Shown: in pieces, positions 22,829 through 34,300 of the stretch
How positions within the stretch are numbered: position 1 is the stretch's first letter
Layout of the letters: each line of letters begins with the position of its first letter
NCBI RefSeq assembly: GCF_029784155.1
Contig: NC_073692.1
Span: forward strand, 330,541,920-330,605,919
From: Uranotaenia lowii
Taxonomy: Eukaryota; Arthropoda; Insecta; Diptera; Culicidae
DNA length: 64,000 nt
Direction: 5' to 3'
The notes under the pieces: generated by a model
What the model was told of the DNA's origin: nothing
Seen by the model: the letters and a program-made list of their open reading frames with translations, nothing else
Databases searched by the model: none
Translations under genes and position numbers: made by a program

Positions 22829-24340
22829 TCGAAATGGAGTCTTGAGATGAAATATTTGTGGAAAACTATAATGAAAGGAAATCGGCCGATAGAGACTTAA
22901 GAAAATGGTGCAAAACTTGGTTTTTATGTTCCTTCCGAACAAAACTTCTATTAATTCCAGACAAATTACAAGGTCAATGAGCAATCTCTTTCCGTGGTCC
23001 GATTCCTCCAAATTTACCATGGGACTTTGTTCTAAGTCTTGGATCAATTTAAGCTTGCAACTTGTAAGATTTTCATAATTCGGCTGATTTGGTCACTCTA
23101 GTGTCCATTAACAAACCATCAATAGATCGAAGGCTTTTTAAATTATCAATTATTTTTCCTTTACTTTGTAAAATAATATTCATGTGTTCATACAAATAAA
23201 TTTTTAATAAAATTAATGTTCACAGTGTTGCAAACCTGTTCTGTTTTTATGAGTCTTTTTGGATTCAATGCACTTAAATTTTTCGGAATTAATGGTTCTA
23301 TTCCTTCACCAAATTACATTATTTGTATAGTTTCAGAGCTTTCTTAAGTTAATAAATTATTCATTTTAAGATAATAGTTTCATTCATTTAATATAGCTGA
23401 AAATAAAATTTGGTGACGTCACAACGGTTTGCGGAACCGTGATTGAATATAAATGGCACGTTGTCACGTCACGAAACTAAATCGCTGTAAATCAAAATTT
23501 CATAAAATCAAAAACAGCAATTTGTTGGTTGTATTGTAAGGTAACAAACTGATACTTTTCTGAAATTTTCATAAAATTTGGTCGTATTGAAGAGTAGAAA
23601 AGTACGGTTAGTTGAAAAAAAATCAGAAAAGTGAAAAAAAAGAAAAGTGAAAAAAGTGGCAAGTTGTGACGTCACGCCTTCTTTCGTTTATATTTTGAAA
23701 ACGATTTGATCAATAAAAATACTTTTTATTTCAAATTGTAGCGCTTTAAATACTGAACTTAGAGGTATCTTTGCTTTAATGTGAGCAGTCACCGTAAAAT
23801 TAACTTACAATTTACCAAAAAAATGTTTTGCAAACGTTGTGTCGCTACGCTGGAATGGGTCATTTATATTTTTCTATACCAAGCTACATCCCTTAAAAAT
23901 TAATACCAGTTCTTGGTGTTTAAAATTTTTTTTGTATTTTTCAGGAATATTTTTGTTTTCGCCGAGGCTTTGAGAGAGCGCGTTAAAAGAACTGCAGGGT
24001 AGATTTCTTCTTCTCTTCCTCAAAGAACCCAACAAATTTTACTTTTTGAAGGCCTTTGCACAAAGTTACAAACTCATATCTACAGAGTAGTTTCCCAATA
24101 CCGGCAATATCATTTATGTAATTCAAAATCATTAAGTCATACAGGTTTGAGATTCAATTCAATAAATTAAAATCGAAGCTTTAAGCCAATCCCAACTTTT
24201 TTAAAGGCCTTTTGCAAGGAAATCATTTCACAATTTTTTTTCTTCAGATTAAATTTTTTTTTATTATTTATATTTCAGTAAATCGATTCAAAAATTTAAC
24301 CTGCTTTATCACCGAGTTTATGCTGATTTCAGCAGAACTA
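22829..24340. other. Upstream noncoding DNA with two CRE palindromes
   Basis: No gene is supported. TGACGTCA, the full ATF/CREB palindrome, occurs at 23414-23421 and 23667-23674, with CACGTCAC near 23465 between them. The stretch otherwise looks like old repeat sequence. It lies 1.3-1.6 kb upstream of the proximal calpain promoter candidate. Confidence 0.4.
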
Positions 24341-24996
24341 AAACTAGAAGCTGTCATTTGAACGCTGAAATTGACAGCGGATATGCTACATAAGTTTAGA
24401 TACACCAACATCCAAGTGTTTGCGAGTTGCGTTCGTGGTTGTAATCCTGAATTTGCTCAATTACCATTGAAATAGAGTTCCTCCGAATTACAGGAAAAAT
24501 GAAGAGTTACGAGATTCGGATGACTATTATATCTTCGCACCTCAGGAAAATCTCGGTCCATCCGAGCTGTTTTGCTGTATTTCATCATTTTACAGACCTG
24601 CTCAAAGTCCGCTTACCATTTTTATATCGCTTCACGCTTTGTTTGTTTTGTTCCCGCAGTAGCCGGTTAATCTTTGGTTGTGCGGCTTCCCCATTGCCTT
24701 TATCATCATCAATATAGCAACAACATTTGATTCCCCCATATGGTCGCTGGCTCCATAGCTGTTCAAACCGTTTGTCAAACAGGGACCTAAAGTCCAATGA
24801 TTCTTTAGTACTGTGAGTATGCTCGTCAAACGAAGAGACCATGTTAACAAACTTAAAAGGGGAGCTCGCGATCTCGCTCGCTGCATGGTGGAGCTTTGTA
24901 TAACAAGAGAACAACCTAAACCGAAAACCATCTTCGCTGAATTCTCAACGATGATTCTCGTTCGCCGGTTTAGTTTCAAGTTAACCATCGACGGTT

Positions 24997-25031
24997 TCAG
25001 TCGAAGTTCGCGAGGTCAGCAGCAGCAGACC
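24997..25031 (+). promoter_or_regulatory. Candidate proximal core promoter of the calpain gene (Inr, near-DPE)
   Basis: TCAGTC at 24997-25002 is a perfect initiator, +1 A at 24999. AGACC at 25027-25031 fits the DPE consensus RGWYV, but begins at +29 instead of +28. The region is GC-balanced and TATA-less, and lies 254 bp upstream of the start codon, giving a plausible unspliced leader of that length. Confidence 0.45.
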
Positions 25032-25252
25032 TGATAGAGTTCCGGTAGCTGAGTGCTAATCCTTCGCTAGTTAGAGAAAAGTTCGGACATCTTAAGGTGG
25101 CGCTAGGCCGTCTAGCTAGCTCTTTACAAAACATAGAGACTGTTAGCGCAAGTTTCAGTGGTGATAAGTGAAATAAAGTGATTTATTGCATCCTCCCATT
25201 CAGAAAAATCAAGAGTGAATAGAGAGACAAACAACAACAGATAAAAAGGAAA

Positions 25253-25384
25253 ATGCCTGACCCAACGCGAACCAAAATTGAGTCCCTCATCAAGGACTTC
25301 AACGATACAACCGGAACGGGTAGCCCCAAGAAGTTGCACCAGTCCCGCACTAAGTTTATGCCCATTGTCTTCGGTCGAGATGGG
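25253..25384 (+). CDS. CalpA: Calpain exon 1 (start codon)
   Basis: ATG in the good insect context GGAAAATGCC opens 44 codons (MPDPTRTKIESLIKDF...) ending in GRDG at a GTAAGA donor at 25385, phase 0. Exon 2 also begins in phase 0, so the join is in frame. This leader has no known domain and is the least conserved part of calpains, so support comes from position, start context and donor rather than homology. An upstream run of A-rich sequence and the Inr at 24997 fit a first exon. Confidence 0.7.
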
Positions 25385-28300
25385 GTAAGAATCGAGAGTC
25401 AAATACCTACTTTGTGTTGTTGTTTCGCATTGTGTCCTTCCGGTGTTCCTTGTTGTGCACCTTGCATGATCGGCAACATGAATGATGATGGTGATGGTTC
25501 ATCGCTCTGAATCTTGGCAGCAACACAGGACAGAAACATACACGAGACTACAAAGCGCCTTTGTCGAAAGTGGACAGTTTTTCGGGGATTGGCCTCCCTC
25601 CGGTGTCATAAAAGTTATTCTTTCCTAATTATAGACGAATGTACGTGAATCACGAAAAAATGATTTTTCGGGTAACCTAGGACGAGTGCTTTATGGCGTG
25701 CGCTAATTGTCTCTGACAAAAGTCGCTTAAGCGAATCGAAGAATGTGCGGGTGAAATTTGACACAAAGATTGGTTGAATGGGATATCTATCATGGTATTG
25801 AATAGATTGGCAGCAACAAGTATTTTGCGAATTCGACTGCAGCGGAGTGGTTATCGAAAAGGTTGATTGGGTAAATTGGTTAATGCGTTGCTGATGCAAT
25901 TGGGGAAAAACTACGTTCAAATCAACCATAGAAACGTGTTTGCCACTCATTCAATTTTAGCTTTAGGAGCAGATGGAAAAATGTATACTAAACAAGAAGC
26001 GGTATCAATATCAATATTGATTACAAATCATTTCATATGTATAGTGTTAATCAATCAGATGAGCTGATAGAAAGATAGAAAACGTAAAAAAAAAAATCAG
26101 TGTTCATGTGAAGAAGATCTGCGAAAGTTATATATAAAAACACAATAAATTATTCAAAGCTTTAAGTGAATTTAAAAAAAGAGGCAAAATCAAAACTAAT
26201 TGAATGACAAAGTCAAAATCAGAGTGAAAAACCAGACTGAACTGTATCATTAGACTGAGTCGATTTGGGGTCATTTTTGAATTTCTCAAACCTTGGAGTC
26301 TTAAAAGCTTCGTTTTGGTCCAAAACTCATCCATGTTTTTTGCAGAATTTTTAAGTAAAGTTTACATGAGTAAATTTGAACTTTTAGGATTGTAAGGGAA
26401 AATTGAACATTTTGTACTGAAAAATCAACATAATTTTTGTTTCTTCTGTGGAACCGAGCCTGCTAATGGTTTTTGTGCCAATTTATAAATTCCTTCAAAG
26501 AAATTTCCCGCTGAATAACTTTGACGAATATCATATCATAACTTCGTATCTTTTTAGACAAAAAAGTTATTAGCTGTTTAACAGGTGTATGTTTTTTTGG
26601 ATTGATGAACCATAAATTCATTAATGTATTTAAGGTTTTCGTCAACTTTGCAAATTTCAGCGGCGGGACTCTGCCGCCACGTGCTTCTGGGCCTGCCTCT
26701 TCTTCGATACCCATCTGAATTCCATTCAAGCGCCTCTCTGCAAATCTCGTTTTCATTTCTTCGCAGCGTGTGTCTAATTCTACTCCACGTACGTTCCCGA
26801 ATCCCGATTTCTGGCGCCTTTTGATATCACCGACGATGTAGTTCCACGTTTGAGATCCAGTTGCTAGGCCACCAATCGCTGATAATAAACAACAGGCAGC
26901 GATTCGCAAAAACTTGAGTTTTGCGTCGTCACCGCATATGTGCACCAAGTTTCGCATCCGTACAACAATACAGATTTGACGTTTGAGTTGAAGATTCGGA
27001 TTTTCGTTCTTAGAGAGTTCTGGTGTGAACGTCAGATGTTTTGGAGGCTCGCAAACACAAATCGATCTTTTCTGATCCGGGTTTCAATGTCTTTCTTGGT
27101 ACCACCATCAGGCGTAATCTGGCTGCCAAGATACTGGAAGCACTCCACTTTCTCAACCTGTTGTCCAGCTACCACGATATTGGAACGATTTTCTGTGTTG
27201 ATTTCCATGAATTTGGTTTCTCCGAAATTGAATTTGAGACCCGCCGGCTAGGAGCGAGCAAAACAATATCGTCAGTCAGGTCAAGGTTGTTTACTTGCTC
27301 CATTGTCGAAGTATTCCACGGCAATCCTCGGTTTGGTCTAAAGTCAATCGATCCAGCCAAGATCCTATCCATTAAGATAAGAAAGAGTAATGGTGATAAG
27401 ATACATCCTTGTCTCACTCCAACAGTTACCGGGATTGGATCGGACAAAACACCGTCGTGCAAGACCTTGCACGCAAATGACACGACGCAAAAGATGGACT
27501 AGTTTCTCTGGGACTCCTCGTCGTCTAAGAGCTGCCCAGATGTTTTCGTGGTTCAGTCGGTCAAATGCTTTTTCAAAATCAACGAACACCAGCAGAAGAG
27601 AGTCCTGGAATTCGTTGATTTGTTCCAACATGATTCGTAGCGTTGTGATGTGTTCCACACATGATCGTCTGGATCGGAATCCAGCTTGTTGCCGTTGGAG
27701 TGTAGCGTCGATTTTCTCCTGGATCCTGTTCAGGATCACTTTGCAGAGTACTTTGAAAGTTGTACAGATCAAATTTATGCTACCAGCTGCGCTATTTGTA
27801 GCCTTAAAGAGTTGTTCAAGATGCTCAGTCCACCAATTGATATGATAAGTGCGATCTGCCAACCTGCTCGATCTTTCAGCGATATTCTAGCATTAGCTCT
27901 TGCACCACTAAGGCGGCGTATCTCACCAAGGTCGAGTTGATGGTCAGATGCAAAGTTTGTAGCGGACATCCAGATGATTTCTTTTCCATTTTCGGATGAT
28001 GCAGATGTTATTTTTTTATTAATTTCTTAGTATTCCGTCTTACGACATAGCTTGAAGAACATAATTCCTAAAACTCACTCAGTCTATGGCAATCATACTC
28101 CAATTTCTCGGGCATCCCACATTCGCCAGATCACGCTCCACTTGATCTAACCACCTCGCTCGTTGCACCTCTCCTCGTCTCGTTCCTACAGGATTCGTAG
28201 TCAACACCTGTTTTGCAGGACAGTCGTCCGGTATTCTCGCAAAGTGTCCTGCCCAGCGTATCCGACCAGCCTTCACCACCTTCTGGATACTGGGTTCGCC

Positions 28301-31300
28301 GTAGAGTCGCTCCGTGCTCCTGCACGACGCCAAAGATGGTTCTTAACACTCGTCGCTCGAATACTCCGAGTGTACGCAGGTCCTCCTCAGACAATATCCA
28401 TGTCTCGTGCCCGTAGAGAACAACCGGTCTAATGAGCGTCATATACAGGTAACACTTCGTGCGAGGGGTCTTCTCGACCGCAGTTGCTTGTGGAGTCCAT
28501 AGTAAGCACGACTTCCGCTGATCATTCGCCTCCGGATCTCACGGCTGGTGTCATTGTCTGCAGTCACCAGTGAGCCGAGATAGACAAAGTCTTCGACTAT
28601 CTCCAGCTCGTCGCCGTCGATCGTGACCTTGTTATTACTGGACAAGTGGGTTCGCTCGGTTTCGGATCCACAGGCCAGAATGTACTTCGTCTTGGACGTA
28701 TTAATCATCAACCCAATCCTTCCTGCTTCGCGTTTTAAGTTTTCGATAGATCTCGTCAACCGCCGCAGATGATCTGCCGACTATATCAATGTCATCGGCA
28801 AAGCAGATAAGTTGACTGGATCTGTTGAAAATCGTGCCCCGCATTTCGCCCACCACTCGCTCGTCAAATAACATCTTCTAGCGCCACGTTGAACATCATG
28901 CAGGATAGAACGTCGTCTTGTCGAAGCCCCCGTGCGACTCGAATGAACTCGATATTTCATCCGAAATCCGCACACAGCACTGCGTTCCATCCATCGTCGC
29001 CTTGATCAGTCTGGTCAGCTTCCCGGAAAAACTGTTCTCGTCCATAATTTTCCATAGCTCGTCACGGTCGATCGTGTCGTATGTGGCCTTGAAGTCGATG
29101 AATACATCGTGCGTAGGGACTTGGTGTTCACGACATTTTTGGAGGATTCGCCGTAGTGTGAAGATCTGGTCCGTCGTGGATCTTCCCTTCATGAAGCCAG
29201 CCTGATGACTTCCCACGAATCTATTTGCTTGTGGCGTTAGGCGGCGGAATAGGATTCGGGACAGCATTTTGGTAGGTGGCATTTAGGACAGTAATCGCTC
29301 GGTAGTTCTCACAGTCCAATTTGTCGCCTTCTTGTAGATGAGGCATATTACCCCCTTCTTCCATTCCTCCGGTAGCTGTTCTGTGTCCCAGATCCGGACC
29401 ATCAACCGGTGTAGGCAATCGGTCGACTTGCCCGGGCCCATTTTGATGAGTTATTCTGCGATGCTATCCTTCCCAGCTGACTTGTTGCTATTCAGCTGGC
29501 GAATGGCTTCCTCAACTTCAGTGGCTCTTCTTCGTCGTTGGCTACACCAACAAGGTACATTGGTACACCCCCACTGTCTTGATCTTCTGCATGTGCGCCG
29601 TTCAGGTGTTCATCGAAGTGCTGCTTCCACCTTTTGATCACCTCACGATTGTCCGTCAGGATGCCCCCGTCCTTATCCCGGCACATTTCGGCTTGCGGCA
29701 CGAAGCCTTTGCGGGATGCGTTGAGTTTCTGCTAGAACTTTCGTGTTTCTTGGGAATGATGCAGCTGCTCCAGCTCCTCGAGCTCCTCCTCCTCCAGGCG
29801 GCGCTTTTTCTCCTGGAAAATTCGGACTAGCTGCCTCTTCCGCTGTCGGTGATTTTCCACATTTCGACGGGTGCCTCTTTGCACTACTGCTGCCCTCGCG
29901 GCATTCTCTTCGTCCATCACTCTCGTACACTCCTCGTCGAACCAGTCGTTCCGTCGAGTTCGCTCCACATAACCGATGACGTTCTCCGCAACACTGTTGA
30001 TGGCTGCCTTGATGCTATCCCACAGTCCTTGAGAGGGGCTTCGTCAAGTTCGCCCTCTACCGGCAACGCTGCTGTGAGCGATTGCGCGTAGTCTGCTGCG
30101 ACCTCAGGTTGATTCACTCGTACGATATTTATCCGAGGCGGGCGTCGCACAGTGCGGTGATCCCATAGAGCCGATGGACAAAAGTCGTAAACAGTTTTAA
30201 TTCTATAAAATACTAGCTGACCCGGCAAACTTTGTTAAGCCTGTAATTTTTGAGTATTTTTTTATATTTTAGCACTGTTCCTTAGTCAGCCTTCCTTTTA
30301 AGTGAATAAAAGCTAGTGGATACCTTTGTATCAGAAAAAAAAATCCAGAACTATGGTTCGTTATTCGAATTTCATTATTTTAAGTTCATTAAAAAAAACT
30401 GCTAATCGAATGGAAATATCATACATAAATTTACATTTAAAACCGGCAGTTCGTGACACAAAAACTCTCGTACGATTTGCTTTGATAAGTTCGCTAACTT
30501 TTGTTTAGCGAACTTATTTTCTTGTTGAGGTAGCGTATAATGAAGTTCTGCTAATGATCAGTTCCGGTAACTTAAGAACGCTTAATCTATCAAGTTTCAA
30601 TTTAGTTTAGTCATCATTCCTTTTCAAATACTTCTATCTGATAAAGTATTTTAAAAATGTTGAAGATTGATGTCAATAGAAAATGGGTCTATTTTGCTGG
30701 AGTCGTCAGAGTTGTATTTTGGATTTGTGTTAACCTCTGTATTTAAATACATTACAGTTTTCTTTAAACATGGTCGTCAGAATAGACAAATTCAAAAATG
30801 AACCCGGAACATTTAAAGAACAATGAATATGAAATTTATTTTTTTTATTTATTATTTCAAATGTCTTGTTTTTTTGGACTTTGTACTAAATGCACTAAGT
30901 GAATCTTATTGTGAATTTACAGAGCTGGGTTTGACAAATATTTAACAATCCAGAAAAAGTTACTGTTTATTTCATTTTACAGCAACACTTTTCAAATCAA
31001 TGTTTGAAAATGTCTTCGAAATTTGTGTCAACATTATCTTTTTTTTCAATTTTCTGTTAGGGATTGGCAAATTGCACTAAGAATCAAAGAATTTAGAAAA
31101 AAAAGAATTTAAACTTTCTTGTATTTAGATTATTTTTCTCTTAACAGGCAAACCCTGAATGAAAGCAAATCTATTATGAGTATTTGGAATAGAAATTCAA
31201 AATATTCACAAATTACTTAAATTTATAGTTTATGATCGTAAGATAAGAAACTGTAATCCAGACAGTTAAATTTAATTCTGAATTTTATTATTAATTTGAA

Positions 31301-34300
31301 TCAATATACTAAATTTGCCTTTATGAATCTAGATTATCAGTTATATTAAAACGTTAATTTAAAAGCTTGATTTTCGTTGATCTTGATTTTATTTTTTTGA
31401 TCAAATTTAAGTGTTTATATTCTTTAATTTACTTATGCTTGAAAGATTGTTTATTTAGATCTTATATCTGATACGAAACTTGTTTTGTATTTTTGTGTAT
31501 TGGTTTAGATTTTTCTCCATACTTAAATGTTCGAAATTTTAGGTGGCATGCTTTTCACTTAAAATTTAATTTTTATAATCTTTCAAGTTTTTAGTACTTG
31601 ATGATATTATTGATTACGATCCTTTTTACTGACTTTTGAAACTGGGAGTTGGATCTAATATCAGGATAAAGTCCTATATAGCTAAAATTTTCAAAAGTTC
31701 AGTTTAACCACTAAGCATGAAAGGTAGTGTGGATTTTCCAATGTTTCCTGATCCTCCAATCCGTTTTTATGATAATGATTCAATTTACTTGGGATCACAA
31801 AATTAATAACCTTCAATTCTCAAACTAACTGGATAAAATCAATAAAAAATAAATTAAGGTGATCTTTTTCCAGTTATATGACTTTCTATTGGTGTTACCA
31901 AAACTCATCAAAAATGATTTGATAATGAAATGTTTCAATTCAATCTCATTAAGTTGTTTTGAGTCTATTGGAAATTTTACAGCCATATTGCTTGAGTTGC
32001 TAAAAGTATATGACATTCCAAAAAAAAATAATGGTGAACGAACAAACATCTAAAAAAATCTTAGAATTGTCTTGATTCTGATGCAAAAAATTACAAATTT
32101 GGTCAATATTCTTCGTACAGGCTTTGCTTTGCTTTGTAGTTGCGGAACCCCATAGGGAAAATCATATCCAAGTATCCATTTTACTGGTGCCACGTGAAAA
32201 GTAACACTTACAACGAAAATGGGCGCCAAAACTTCCTATAGAGAGATGGATGCACATCAGTAAGCCTTGATTGCTTTTGGCGCCTTCCTACTCTGGGTGG
32301 TTCGAATGGAAAAAAAATGAAATTGGGTGCCATGACTTTTATTTAATACGAATAAAAACTAAAAATTAATTTTCATATTCCACAAAAACATTTTCTAAAT
32401 TATCTCTCCGTTGTGTTATTCTTCGCGTGAAGACGAACTCAACAAAAAAATCGCATGCAAATCGGTTGATCCAGTGAAGAGTTTTGCGTGTTCGCACATT
32501 TCTGTATGGGCTGTCTCTCTCCCTGTTTTATATATATAGATTTGTTTAAATGTTCCATTATTGAAAATACGTCAGAAAAACTGTGTTTTGAAGGTTTTGT
32601 CTTAATTTTGATTTTTAGGCCTTAAAATCCATGACTCAAAAAACCCATATTTTGGAGATTTTCAATCTTTTTTTTATAGAAGATCCTTTGGATCTGTCAA
32701 ATATTTGCTTTCATGAACGACTAAGTTTAGTACTGATAATGTTACACATAGAAAATAACTGAATAGAACAATTTCCTATTCGAGCGAATATGGTATTCAC
32801 GGGAACTTGGCCGATGTATGCTTTATCTATAATATTTCAAAATTCAAACCACAAAGCTTCTTATAGTTTTTCAATGAGATTTTAAAGCCACAACCATATC
32901 AAAATCCATTCTTATTCAAAATATTTTTTTTAAATATAATACTGATAAGTTGAAGAAGAAAAATTCACTTGATTTCGGTTTTCGTTTTACCACAGCGGTT
33001 CTTTTTCGAAAAAAAAAAGCATTCCTGTGCCGTAAAAATGACCCTCCGTAAACTGCTCATATCTCTGTTAGCGCAAAAAAACGCAATTTAGCAAGCATAG
33101 TGGGTGTTCATGATGAAATTCCCTAGCATTTGAGTGTAAAATGGTAGTGACGTCTTGTGACGCGAATTTTTTCTGTCTATCTGAAGTTGAGCAATTTTTG
33201 TTGATGAAATTTACAAAAATAATGGTAGATTCAGAGGTAGCTGTAAAGACCAAAAACGAATTTTTCTCACTCAAAAAACACAATACGACATGCCTTGAAT
33301 TTAAATCTTTAACTTGTAGAACGAAGAGTTTGAATTTGTTGCGAAACTTGTCAACGGTAAACAAAAGTTTCAAAAAAAGTGTAGGTTTTCGAAAAAAAAA
33401 TTGTTTCTTACCTTCTTAATGTATCGACTTTTAACCAATGCTGCGCGTGTAGGAAGTAAAATTATGTCAAAAACATGTCCGTTCATGAAACTCCAACCTC
33501 TTTCCAATCGATTGGTAAAGTTGAATTTAATGTTTGATAAACTAAAATTTTTGACTTTTGTCCACTGGTCACCGCACTGTGCGTCGGTTTCGTATGTTGT
33601 TCACTACGGAGAGTTTTGAGCGCATCTTCACCATCTCCAGATAGTGGTCTGACTCGATGTTGGTGCCTCGACAGGATCCGACGTCGATGATGTCCGAGGA
33701 GTGCCAGCTGTCTATCAAAACGTGGTCGATCTGTGATTGCGTTTGGTACGGTGATCTCCAGGTGTACTTGTGCTAGAGACGGTGCTGGAAAAGGGTACTA
33801 CGTACGGCCATTTTTTGGAGGCGGCGAAATCTATTAGTCTGAGGCCGTTTTCGTTGGTCAGCTGGTGCGCACTGAACCATCCAATTGTCGGTTTGAATTC
33901 CTCCTCCTGGCCGACCTGAGCGTTAAAATCCCCGATGACGATCTTGATATCATGTTTTGGGCAACGACGGTCGTATTCACGCTCCAGCTGCGCGTAAAAT
34001 TCGTCTTTGTCGTCACCGGTACTTCCGAGATGAGGGCTGTTCACGTTGATGATGCTGACTGTTGGAGAACCGGCCCTTGGTTCACCCGATCACGCGCTTT
34101 TGCACCTTTCCCATCACTATAAAAGCTGTTTCAAGCTCGTGTGTGTTGCCGCAGCTCTGGTAGATCGCACGACCATCTGGGTACGTTCGGGCCGTGGAGC
34201 TCTTCCAGCATACCTCCTGCAGTGCTACGATGTCGAATTTGCGGCTCTTCAATTAGTTGGAGAGCACGGGGGTACTGCCCACAAAATTTAGAGATTGGCT

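Noticed and set aside
24499..25034. Overlapping frames of 70-118 codons on both strands upstream of the calpain ATG
   Set aside because: All frames open at similar lengths on both strands without motifs; better explained as promoter and 5' UTR sequence of normal base composition.
33068..33419. Transposase of the Transib-like element
   Set aside because: The frames of 92-101 codons show none of the RAG1-core motifs; they overlap on both strands and look like noncoding filler.
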